9,041 bases of DNA from Methanospirillum sp. (GCA_028679485.1 JAJRBL010000233.1:1-9041); one strand, 5' to 3'. Positions 1 to 6,646 are shown, counted from the first letter of the stretch. The notes: generated by a model not told the origin, from the letters alone. Made by a program: numbers and translations.

Positions 1-447
1 ATCATGGCTTTAAAAAAAGGTTCGGTAACCAGACCCTAAAACGGGTACCACCTTCAATCCCCTGTGGGTAAATTCAGAATGTGGGATTATACGATATTTG
101 GATTTTGATTGATGGTACTTTGAAAATTTTGCCGCTTTTTTTTCAATTTTGGAAAACTCCTGCCAAATATTGCTAGTTTATGCACAGTAATAAAAAACAG
201 CGTCTAAATATTGTCAGGAAGTAGTGATTCGATCCTCGTGTATGTTCATTACATGACTCCATGTTCAGATACTCTCCATCCCCGGGATGGAAACGAGTCA
301 TGTACAGAACGGGAAATGAACGCTGTTGTGGGTTACCATGTGTATCAAAGAGAATACCTGCACCCTTCCTTTGTAATTGTACGTACCTCCTGGTGATGAA
401 AACATGTTGTCTGTAGATTGAAAACAGACCTTCAGGAACAGAGAAAA
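1..447. other. Left intergenic region, no gene seen
   Basis: No convincing coding region is visible on either strand; the longer open frames here lack codon character and a ribosome site. The region holds small hairpins near 19-30 and 33-46 and an eight-T run at 136-143, which could end a plus-strand transcript entering from the left. AT-rich TATA-like stretches lie near 188-196 and 203-212. An extended set of inverted repeats at 196-327 is listed separately. Promoter elements for the lipoprotein gene at 448 are probably here. If transcription starts about 25-30 bp after either TATA-like stretch, the 5' leader would be roughly 200 bases long, which is unusual for archaea. Confidence 0.6.
196..327 (+). 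promoter_or_regulatory. Nested inverted repeats, candidate structured 5' leader
   Basis: Three nested complementary pairs are visible. The outer pair is 8 bp, AACAGCGT (196-203) with ACGCTGTT (320-327). The middle pair is 10 bp and perfect, TACATGACTC (250-259) with GAGTCATGTA (295-304). The inner pair is 7 bp, CCATCCC (276-282) with GGGATGG (284-290), separated by a single base, so the terminal pairs must open in a real loop. The outer pair could be chance, but the two inner ones within 55 bases are unlikely to be. The position just upstream of the lipoprotein/nitrogenase-like operon suggests a regulatory RNA fold or a protein-binding site. It does not match a riboswitch class I recognise. 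Confidence 0.4.
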
Positions 448-1587
448 ATGACAAAAGAAAGAAGAAAAACCCTGGTATTGGGAGGTGTTATCCTGGTTGT
501 TGCCCTTGTTGTCTTCATGGCAGGATGTACCCAGAATACTGCCCAATCTTCGGAAAATACCCCTACTGGTGTATCAAGTGCTCCCGAAACAACACCCTCA
601 CAATCCTCATCAGCTGCAGGATCTGCTCAAACGGGTAAGTATGTGATCCGGGCCAATGTGGATAAGGACTGTACCGCAACACCCTGGCTTGTGGGTGATA
701 AGAAAGGATTCTTCAGACACTATGATATAGACTTCAGAGATGCCGGCTCTCTTGACTGGTCACTCATGCCTGCAGCTCTCGTCTCCGGGCAGACCGATGT
801 CTACGATGCTGAGATCAACGCCCTCATTAATCTGAGACAGGGTGGTGCAAAGGTGGTGGGAGTTGTCAGAAGCAATGCCGAGCCGGAACCTTCCGATACG
901 GTTCATTCACATCATATGAAGTGGCTGGTTCTTAACAGTAGTCCATACACGCCTGATTCGATCAAGGACCTCATCGCAGATGGTCATAAGCCCAAGATTG
1001 CGGTTGGTGCTATGGGTATCTGTGCTGATCTGGAGACGAAAGCATGGTTCCGGCAGCGCAACCTGACGAAAGATAACGTTGAATTTATCGTCATGCCGGA
1101 TCCGAGCATGGAAGCTGCCCTCCGCCAGGGACAGATTGATGTCGCGGTATTACACCCGGCGTTCTACGTTGCCGCCGAGCAACACGGAGGTCTTCGGACT
1201 CTTACAACCAGTTATGATGCATTCGGATCTCATGGGGGATACTCTCTCCTGGTATTTACCGAGGACTTTGTCCGGAAGAATCCGGATGGCGTGCGGGCAT
1301 TTATCAAGGCATTCAAGGGTGGAGAACGATGGTCAAACGATCACCCGGTAGAATCCGGTGACATACTCAAGGATAGTATCGGTGTTACCATCGCTGCCTC
1401 TCACTATTACAGTGATACCGGTGAGATCAGGAATGAAGACATCCAGCCATGGATAGACGAGATGATTGCGAACGGGGATCTCAAACCCGGCGAGGTAAAC
1501 GCCTCTGATCTGTACACCAAGGAGTTCTCTGACCTGTGGGTTGACGAACCCCCCTATCCGTTAGATCCTTACCCGGAAGGTCAGTAA
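448..1587 (+). CDS. NitT/TauT-type ABC substrate-binding lipoprotein
   Basis: Predicted 379-residue extracytoplasmic solute-binding protein of the NMT1/THI5-like (SsuA/TauA/NitT) class. The N-terminus has a basic stretch (KERRK), a hydrophobic core at about 9-24 and a lipobox MAGC with Cys27 as lipidation site. A Ser/Thr/Pro-rich linker follows (about 30-62) and then the binding domain (about 64-360). Family-like features are KKGFFRHYDIDF at about 85-96, the DV-YDAEINA segment after GQT (115-125) and the GQIDVAVLHPAF segment (228-239). An HSHH cluster at 153-156 is unusual. I chose ATG 448 because it places the lipobox correctly; an in-frame TTG at 418 adds ten residues with no benefit. The ribosome site is weak (AGGA about 10 bases upstream). 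The ligand cannot be read from sequence; alkanesulfonates, nitrate/cyanate, pyrimidine precursors or organosulfur compounds occur in this class. The matching permease and ATPase are not in the window. The nitrogenase-like pair follows after 80 bases on the same strand, so a shared pathway is likely. Confidence 0.85.
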   Translation: MTKERRKTLVLGGVILVVALVVFMAGCTQNTAQSSENTPTGVSSAPETTPSQSSSAAGSAQTGKYVIRANVDKDCTATPWLVGDKKGFFRHYDIDFRDAGSLDWSLMPAALVSGQTDVYDAEINALINLRQGGAKVVGVVRSNAEPEPSDTVHSHHMKWLVLNSSPYTPDSIKDLIADGHKPKIAVGAMGICADLETKAWFRQRNLTKDNVEFIVMPDPSMEAALRQGQIDVAVLHPAFYVAAEQHGGLRTLTTSYDAFGSHGGYSLLVFTEDFVRKNPDGVRAFIKAFKGGERWSNDHPVESGDILKDSIGVTIAASHYYSDTGEIRNEDIQPWIDEMIANGDLKPGEVNASDLYTKEFSDLWVDEPPYPLDPYPEGQ

Positions 1588-1626
1588 TTTAGGATAGATT
1601 CGTGATACAAGCACAGTAATGAGACC

Positions 1627-1645
1627 GGGGAACCATGGGTTCCCC
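1627..1645 (+). promoter_or_regulatory. Perfect 8-bp hairpin before nitrogenase-like D gene
   Basis: GGGGAACC (1627-1634) and GGTTCCCC (1638-1645) form a perfect 8-bp inverted repeat around the three bases ATG. It lies in the 80-base gap between the lipoprotein gene and the NifD-like gene. The enclosed ATG at 1635 is in frame with the NifD-like gene but would sit in the loop, which argues against its use as a start. No long T run follows, so a full terminator is unlikely. Attenuation, mRNA processing or protection of an upstream transcript end could set different levels for binding protein and enzyme; this is inference. Confidence 0.5.
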
Positions 1646-1667
1646 TTTCCAATTTCATGAGAAAACT

Positions 1668-3158
1668 ATGTCATCTCAAAAATTACCTGAACCTGCATCA
1701 TGCAAGAACTGCAGGTCTGTAGTACCTCCGCGGGAAGACCGGCTGGGATCGATCATCGCAGCAGGAGGAACCGCACAGGACCTGGTCCATCAGGCCAGAT
1801 GCGGATGTTTGAAGAACCAGAACCGGTCATTTTCCCAGACTGCGTTCTGTCAGCAGTGGCTCGCGATATTCACCCTTGCCACAGTCAGGGACGCTGTAGT
1901 GATCGTCCATGGTCCAGTCGGGTGTATCAGTTCACTCCCCTATATCAACGTCTTTAACCGTCTCGGTCAGATTCACCGTACTGACAAGCCAGTCAGCGGC
2001 CGCTGGATATCTACGAATCTCCTTGAGGCGGATACCATTTACGGCGGAGAAGAGAAACTAAAGGCTGCAATCCGCAGTGCAGAAAACCGGTATCATCCGG
2101 CAGCAATCTTCGTCTTCTCCTCCTGTGTATCGGGAATCATCGGTGAAGATATCGGTGCGATTATCGATGGAATCCAGCCTGATATAAAAGCAACGGTAAT
2201 TCCAATCAACTGCGACGGATTCCGTTCAAAGCTCTGGGCTTCAGGGTATGACGGTTCGTTCCACGGGGTTCTGAATTATCTGATAAAGGAACCAGGCGTG
2301 AAACAGGCTGACCTAGTCAACGTGATCAATCCCCTGACGATCGGCCGTCCGGATGAGGTGGAGATCGAACGGCTTTTAGGGAGATTAAACCTGCGTGCTA
2401 ATTTCATTCCCTGTTTTGCGGATGTTCAGGCGATAAAGGATTCAGCATCCGCTGCACTCACCACAGGACTCTGTCCCACGTACGGTGAGTATCTTGCCAA
2501 GGTTCTTGGGGAACGGTACCAGGTACCATCGACTCAGAAGGTCATGCCTACCGGTCTCGATAACATATCCCTCTGGTTACGGGAGATCGGAAGATACCTG
2601 GGCAAGGAAGAAGAAGTTGAGAGACTCATCGCAGAAGAACACAAGAGGATTCAACCGAAGTTAGATGCACTGAGAGCAAGACTGAAAGGCAAAACCGTGT
2701 TTATCAGTGCAGGACAGTGGCGTGCAATAGGTATACCAAACCTGGTTGCAGATCTTGGCCTCAGGATCGTTGGAGTCACTACATTTCACTTTGACGAGGT
2801 CTGTTTTGACGGTTTCGAAGAGCTTACCCGCAGATGTGGAGATTTTCATGCAAGTGTCTCAAATCTCCAGCCGTTTGAACAGACAAGCATACTCCACCAG
2901 CAGAAGCCGGATATCTTCATTGGCCACTCCGGGGAGACTGTCTGGGCGGCAAAACAGGGTATTCCAACGGTTATGGGCCTGAACCTGTTCCATGTGTTTG
3001 TCGGATACGAAGGTGTCATCGCCTTCGGGAACAGGCTCGTGGATGTATTGACGAACAGATCGTTTAACAAAAACCTGTTCGCCCACGTAAAGCCGATCTA
3101 CAACGATGAATGGTACACGACAGATCCCTTTAAATATATCAGAGAGGAGGCTGAATGA
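1668..3158 (+). CDS. Nitrogenase component 1-like subunit, NifD-like
   Basis: Predicted 496-residue protein of the nitrogenase component 1 superfamily (NifD/NifE/BchN/CfbD/MarD). The three P-cluster-type cysteines are Cys61 (QTAFCQQW), Cys86 (HGPVGC) and Cys153 (SSCVSGIIGED), very near the 62/88/154 of A. vinelandii NifD. The family signature DTIYGGEEKLKAAI lies between the last two. Cys269 in GLCPTYGEYL aligns by eye with the cofactor-ligating Cys275 of NifD. The C-terminal IGHSGETVWAAKQGIP segment is typical, but the region matching MHSWD (His442) reads VMGLNLF, so that ligand seems absent. Four extra N-terminal cysteines (12, 15, 45, 47) precede the fold. I prefer ATG 1668 to the in-frame ATG 1635: the latter lies in a hairpin loop and would shift the cysteine numbering. 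The gene overlaps the NifK-like gene by ATGA. The protein is cytoplasmic and presumably forms a heterotetramer with it. CfbD of F430 synthesis acts without a NifK-type partner, so this is probably another lineage; the substrate is unknown. Confidence 0.88.
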   Translation: MSSQKLPEPASCKNCRSVVPPREDRLGSIIAAGGTAQDLVHQARCGCLKNQNRSFSQTAFCQQWLAIFTLATVRDAVVIVHGPVGCISSLPYINVFNRLGQIHRTDKPVSGRWISTNLLEADTIYGGEEKLKAAIRSAENRYHPAAIFVFSSCVSGIIGEDIGAIIDGIQPDIKATVIPINCDGFRSKLWASGYDGSFHGVLNYLIKEPGVKQADLVNVINPLTIGRPDEVEIERLLGRLNLRANFIPCFADVQAIKDSASAALTTGLCPTYGEYLAKVLGERYQVPSTQKVMPTGLDNISLWLREIGRYLGKEEEVERLIAEEHKRIQPKLDALRARLKGKTVFISAGQWRAIGIPNLVADLGLRIVGVTTFHFDEVCFDGFEELTRRCGDFHASVSNLQPFEQTSILHQQKPDIFIGHSGETVWAAKQGIPTVMGLNLFHVFVGYEGVIAFGNRLVDVLTNRSFNKNLFAHVKPIYNDEWYTTDPFKYIREEAE

Positions 3159-4429
3159 CAACAATTATTGATACGCCCCGACATTCCTGCGCCCTTGGCG
3201 GAGCACTGAGCACGATAAATGCCATTGACGGGCTTATCCCCATTATCCATGGAGGACCTGGTTGTGGAGGACAGGTCTTTTATGGTCAGAATTTTACCAG
3301 TGGATACCGGGGATCTGGAGCACTCGGGGGCGTGAGCATCCCGAGTACCAATACCTACGAGAAAGAGGTAGTATTTGGTGGAGAAGACCGCCTTCGCGAG
3401 CAGATCAGAACGACCCTGGAGCTTATGAGAGGAGATACCTATATTGTCCTTACCGGATGCACAACCGAACTAATCGGTGACGATGTAAAGGCAATCGTGC
3501 AGGAGTACAAAGATCCAAAGAAGAGGGTGATATTTGCAGAAACACCCGGATTCAAGGGTGGCACAAATGAAGGGTATGAGATAGTCCTTCATGCTCTTAT
3601 TGATCAGCTCGCACGGGAAACACCCAGGATACCTAACAGGGTTAACCTTCTGGGGATAGTGCCATCTCAGGATGTATTCTGGGAAGGTGATTTATCCGAG
3701 ATTGAACGGGTTCTCACCTCGCTTGGGCTTGAAGTAAATACATTGTTCAATGGAATCCCGATAGACGAGATAGGTGCTGCAGCCCTCAATATCGTGCTGT
3801 CGCCATGGGTGGGGGTGCCTGTTGCAGACCGGCTGAAGGAACGGTTTGGGACACCGTATATCATAAACCCTCTGCCGATTGGAACAATTGATACCAATGC
3901 ATTTTTGAGCAGGGTAGGCTCTACCCTCAATCTCGACCCGACAAAGGTTATTCAGAGGGAAGAGGAGCGAGTATTCCGGTATATCGAACGAGTTGCAGAT
4001 TTTATCGTCGATTTTGATGTCCAGCTGCATTTTGCAACGGTAAGTGAGGCAAATTATGCCATAGCCCTGAACCGGTTTCTGGTAGGCGAACTCGGCTGGA
4101 TTCCTTCTGTTGCCGCGGTGACAGACCAGGTTCCGGAAGAGTACCGGACATCCATCGGTACTGCCCTGAAACTGGGTGAGGGTCTTGATCCGAAGATCAT
4201 CTATGAATCTGATTCCGGGACTATCTGGGATGCGATCGAGAAAGAAAAGCTTGATTTTGTCCTGGGCAGTTCTCTTGACAAGGATGTGGCCGAAAGGATC
4301 GGTGCCTGGCGACTGAGCGTATCGTTTCCGGTCACCGACCGGGTGGTGCTTGATCGGGGATATGCCGGATATCTGGGTGCGATAACCCTCATAGAAGATA
4401 TTCTCAGTGCTATTGTTGCCAGGTTCTGA
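3155..4429 (+). CDS. Nitrogenase component 1-like subunit, NifK-like
   Basis: Predicted 424-residue partner of the preceding subunit, of the NifK/NifN/BchB-like branch. It has only three cysteines, and they fall at the three P-cluster ligand positions: Cys12 (RHSCALGGA), Cys37 (HGGPGCGGQ) and Cys102 (LTGCTTELIGDD). The signature NTYEKEVVFGGEDRL is at about 66-80. The C-terminal segment SFPVTDRVVLDRGYAGYLGA (390-409) resembles the NifK end. The spacing 12-37 equals the 70-95 spacing of NifK, but the protein lacks the N-terminal extension of true NifK (about 520 residues). A GAGGAGG ribosome site (3144-3150) lies four bases before the ATG. The start overlaps the stop of the D-like gene by ATGA, so translation is probably coupled and subunits made 1:1. 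No NifH-like ATPase follows. Function with the D-like subunit in electron transfer to an unknown substrate is inferred. Confidence 0.88.
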   Translation: MTTIIDTPRHSCALGGALSTINAIDGLIPIIHGGPGCGGQVFYGQNFTSGYRGSGALGGVSIPSTNTYEKEVVFGGEDRLREQIRTTLELMRGDTYIVLTGCTTELIGDDVKAIVQEYKDPKKRVIFAETPGFKGGTNEGYEIVLHALIDQLARETPRIPNRVNLLGIVPSQDVFWEGDLSEIERVLTSLGLEVNTLFNGIPIDEIGAAALNIVLSPWVGVPVADRLKERFGTPYIINPLPIGTIDTNAFLSRVGSTLNLDPTKVIQREEERVFRYIERVADFIVDFDVQLHFATVSEANYAIALNRFLVGELGWIPSVAAVTDQVPEEYRTSIGTALKLGEGLDPKIIYESDSGTIWDAIEKEKLDFVLGSSLDKDVAERIGAWRLSVSFPVTDRVVLDRGYAGYLGAITLIEDILSAIVARF

Positions 4430-4450
4430 AAAGCAATCCTGGATTATCCC

Positions 4451-4497
4451 ATTTTTTAAGGTTACACAAACCCGTCCGGTTTGATCTCAGTCAAACC
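4451..4497. terminator. Candidate bidirectional terminator with alternative hairpins
   Basis: The gap between the convergent NifK-like and permease genes holds a six-T run (4452-4457), typical of archaeal plus-strand termination. It is followed by three copies of one short sequence in alternating orientation: CAAACC (4467-4472), GGTTTG (4478-4483) and TCAAACC (4491-4497). The middle element can pair with either neighbour, giving a 6-bp stem (loop five) or a 7-bp stem GGTTTGA/TCAAACC (loop six). The last arm includes the stop codon of the permease gene. Confidence 0.45.
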
Positions 4498-5216
4498 TCA
4501 ACTTTTCTGAAGACCCTGACACTTATTACCCCGACAAGGAGAGCAAGACCGGACAACAGGAGTATCTGCATACCCGGGAATACACCCGTCTGCATGAGCC
4601 TGATACTGTCGATTGCGAAACTGAGTGGATTCAGTGCTGCCGGAACAAGCAGCCATGTCGGCATTGCACTGTACGGCATCATCGCCGACGAGGTGAAGAA
4701 GAGGGGCATCGAGACCATGGCATAAAGCGCCGTATAACTGTCGTGTTCATCGACATAGAGGGCAAGGGTTGTTGCAAAGGCTGAAAGTAGTGTTCCGAAT
4801 ATCACGAGGATAAGGTATGTCCCTGCCAGTTGCAGAGGCGAGAAGAGTTTTGCTCCCAGTATAAATGCCAAAGTGAGTATGATGGTATTCTGGATCAATC
4901 CCCTGATCATGATGACGAGGATCTTTCCGAAGAGGATACTCTCTCTTGGTGAGGGAAGTGCCAGAAATTTGTTGAAAAAACCAAGTGTCCGGTCAAGGAT
5001 TATCAGGCTCCCTCCCCCGAGAGATGCATTGAGCGTGGTCATCGCAAGGATCCCGGGGGTTACAAAGTCAAGGTAATTATCGGTAAACCTAATGGGAAGG
5101 GCAAGACCTACAAATATCAGCCATGCCGCCGGTATCGTCATTGCCGCGATGAATCCCCATTTCGCCCTATACCATCTGATGAGATCTCTCCGGCAATATA
5201 CCAGGATTGAATTCAC
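4491..5216 (-). CDS. ABC-2 type transporter permease, DrrB-like
   Basis: Predicted 241-residue integral membrane permease of the ABC-2 exporter family. About six membrane segments are visible: 21-40, 51-74, 99-121, 130-155, 162-180 and 215-236. Typical motifs are the cytoplasmic loop DRTLGFFNKFLALPSPRES (75-93) and LNPLSFAIDSIR (195-206) before the last segment. Length is normal for a DrrB-type subunit. The start is GTG 5216, supported by GGAGG six bases upstream. Such permeases dimerise and need an ATPase (DrrA/CcmA-like), usually from the gene just upstream; here no ATPase is found on either side. The GTG overlaps by GTGA the stop of a short minus-strand frame (ending ITRRRK), possibly chance or a remnant of a lost gene. 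The cargo is unknown, and functional association with the convergent nitrogenase-like operon is not supported. Confidence 0.85.
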   Translation of the reverse strand: MNSILVYCRRDLIRWYRAKWGFIAAMTIPAAWLIFVGLALPIRFTDNYLDFVTPGILAMTTLNASLGGGSLIILDRTLGFFNKFLALPSPRESILFGKILVIMIRGLIQNTIILTLAFILGAKLFSPLQLAGTYLILVIFGTLLSAFATTLALYVDEHDSYTALYAMVSMPLFFTSSAMMPYSAMPTWLLVPAALNPLSFAIDSIRLMQTGVFPGMQILLLSGLALLVGVISVRVFRKVEV

Positions 5217-5458
5217 TTACGCCTCCGGGTTATGTTTCCAAAAGGATAACCAGAATCGGTAGAACCCTCGCCTGTTCCCATGATATGGTCAACCATCAAA
5301 CCAGAAGACGGATAGACGACTGGCATTAACGGACCTCTCCTCTCCTGACGGTAATGTGTCTCCGTTATCATATGAATTATCTGATTTAAACCGAATATAT
5401 TCAAGGACTGATTTGCCGTAACTGATATTATTAAAAGGCAAAAAATCAATTCTGTCTG
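5217..5458. other. Divergent intergenic region, no firm gene
   Basis: This 242-base stretch separates the permease (minus) from the marker 8 gene (plus). On the minus strand a short frame ends in GSTDSGYPFGNITRRRK at the permease start, with a GTGA overlap. It has no ribosome site, and its 107-residue maximal form runs into the marker 8 gene, so I do not call it. The TATA-like box for marker 8 is at 5428-5436. Confidence 0.5.
5428..5436 (+). promoter_or_regulatory. TATA-like box for methanogenesis marker 8 gene
   Basis: The AT-rich TTATTAAAA is centred about 27 bp before the ATG at 5459. That is the distance expected between an archaeal TATA box and the transcription start, so transcription would begin at or very near the start codon. 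No ribosome site is visible upstream, which fits a leaderless mRNA. Confidence 0.5.
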
Positions 5459-6310
5459 ATGATGGGAGAACATATCATCGAGGCAATAGGGAAAAGTAGA
5501 GTGGTAATCAGGGATGGAAAGGTGGTTGAAGTCCATGAATCACTAGTTCAGGAGTGTCCCCTTGCGAAACGGTTTGCTCTTCCGGTTGATAAAATAACGC
5601 CGGAGTCTGTGAGAAAGAATATTGAACACCGGATCTCGTCGTTCGGGATGTGTACACCGGATCGGCAGATACTCTCCGAAGATACCTTTGTAGGGTTTGG
5701 CGCTACGGAAATGCTCGGAAATGCGCTGTCAGAGGGAATTATCGATGCGGCAGTAATTGCCGGAGATGGTATCGGAACAGTTGTTGTGACTGAACCCGCA
5801 ATGGTTCAGGGTATAGGCGGAAGAATGTCAGGTCTTGTCTCGACCTCACCCATTCCCGAAGTGATCGAGAGAGTCCGGGAGAGAGGGGGGATAATCCCTG
5901 ACCCGGTTCATGCAACCCTTGATCCTCTTGCAGGTATCCGTACTGCACACGAGGCAGGTCTTCACCGGTTGGCAGTAACAGTTGCCGGTGTTGATGCTGC
6001 AGAAAAGGTTCGAAAGGCAGATCCCGATGCTATTATCGTAGTGGTACATACCACCGGGACAACGACAGGCGAGGCTGAGCGTCTTATCCGTGTCGCTGAT
6101 CTTATCACCGGGTGTTCTTCGAAGGTGATCCGTGATGTCTGCGGACCAAAAGCCCTCCTCCAGGCTGGCTCCTCTATACCCGTTTTTGCAATGACTTTCA
6201 GGGGAAAAGAGATTGTTATTAAACGTATGCGGGTAATCTCCCATCCCTTGTATGTAGCACACGCATCGCTGCCAGTCTATGGAGAAAAGGATCCATATCC
6301 GTTAATCTGA
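5459..6310 (+). CDS. Methanogenesis marker protein 8 (DUF2099)
   Basis: Predicted 283-residue soluble protein that I recognise as the methanogenesis marker 8 family (DUF2099), found in methanogens and of unknown biochemical function. Visible features are the N-terminal segment EAIGKSRVVIRDGKVVEV, QECPLAKRF with Cys33, SFGMCTPDRQI with Cys65, a glycine-rich core AAVIAGDGIGTVVVTEPAMVQGIGGRMSG (99-125), and VVVHTTGTTTGEAER (194-208). Cys219 and Cys228 lie in GCSSKVIRDVCGPKALLQAG. Conserved Cys and Gly-rich turns would suit a cofactor or metal role, which is inference. Two ATGs are adjacent (5459, 5462); the first fits the TATA spacing for a leaderless mRNA. The gene stands alone, diverging from the permease and converging with a small minus-strand gene. 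Confidence 0.85.
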   Translation: MMGEHIIEAIGKSRVVIRDGKVVEVHESLVQECPLAKRFALPVDKITPESVRKNIEHRISSFGMCTPDRQILSEDTFVGFGATEMLGNALSEGIIDAAVIAGDGIGTVVVTEPAMVQGIGGRMSGLVSTSPIPEVIERVRERGGIIPDPVHATLDPLAGIRTAHEAGLHRLAVTVAGVDAAEKVRKADPDAIIVVVHTTGTTTGEAERLIRVADLITGCSSKVIRDVCGPKALLQAGSSIPVFAMTFRGKEIVIKRMRVISHPLYVAHASLPVYGEKDPYPLI

Positions 6311-6343
6311 TACCGGGAGAACCTATTTTTACATCTCATTATC
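6311..6343 (+). terminator. T-rich convergent gap after marker 8
   Basis: The 33 bases between convergent stop codons include TATTTTTA (five T, 6326-6330) and further T-rich sequence. This suits archaeal U-tract termination of the marker 8 transcript. No stem-loop is visible. Confidence 0.35.
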
Positions 6344-6646
6344 TTATTCTGGTTGGGTTTTTGAACAGAGGCTCACCAGGTGATCGATATGTTCTTCTGT
6401 GTACTTTTTTTCTTCTTTTTTACAGGTAACATAAAGGATAAGATCACCGGTCATTCCTTTCAGGGTAAACTTGTCCTCGTCACGAAACGTGAACATCTGG
6501 AGTTCTCCCAGGTTTTTAACCGATAAATCGCCACTTTTTTCAAGGACAGAGATAAACCCGTGATCTATCGGATGACTAAGCAGGTACTCACTGACAACTG
6601 CTCCATCTGTACATCTGGATCTTCTTTTTCTTTTTAAAACCTGCAT
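6344..6646 (-). CDS. Small uncharacterised protein, 100 residues
   Basis: I do not recognise this family. The predicted protein begins with a basic stretch (KRKRRSR, 5-11) followed by CTDGAVVSEYLLSHPIDHG. The middle has alternating hydrophobic and polar residues of beta type (SVKNLGELQMFTFRDEDKFT, then LKGMTGDLILYVTC), and the end is a charged KKEEKKYTEEHIDHLV segment likely to be helical. It has no signal peptide, membrane segment or obvious catalytic motif; cysteines are at 12, 75 and 94. The composition and codon use look like a real gene. No clear ribosome site precedes the ATG. A TTTATC stretch about 46-51 bases upstream on the minus strand could be the TATA box. It converges with the marker 8 gene. 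Confidence 0.65.
   Translation of the reverse strand: MQVLKRKRRSRCTDGAVVSEYLLSHPIDHGFISVLEKSGDLSVKNLGELQMFTFRDEDKFTLKGMTGDLILYVTCKKEEKKYTEEHIDHLVSLCSKTQPE

Noticed and set aside
392..398. GTGATGA matches a box C motif of C/D guide RNAs.
   Set aside because: No box D CTGA lies at a suitable distance and there are no internal boxes.
173..454. A 93-codon open frame on the minus strand in the left leader.
   Set aside because: No ribosome site, no recognisable domain, overlaps the stem-loops and the start of the lipoprotein gene; composition looks noncoding.
182..1620. GCACAGTAAT occurs at 182-191 and 1611-1620, each upstream of an operon gene and a hairpin.
   Set aside because: A shared 10-mer is expected by chance many times in 9 kb, and the flanks do not match.
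1668..3158. Assignment of the D-like gene as cfbD (F430 biosynthesis).
   Set aside because: CfbD acts without a NifK-type partner, whereas this gene is coupled to one and carries the full P-cluster cysteine set.
5213..5536. A 107-codon minus-strand frame ending at the permease start with a GTGA overlap.
   Set aside because: It runs through the marker 8 promoter and 5' end, has no ribosome site and no family; only its short end may be a relic.
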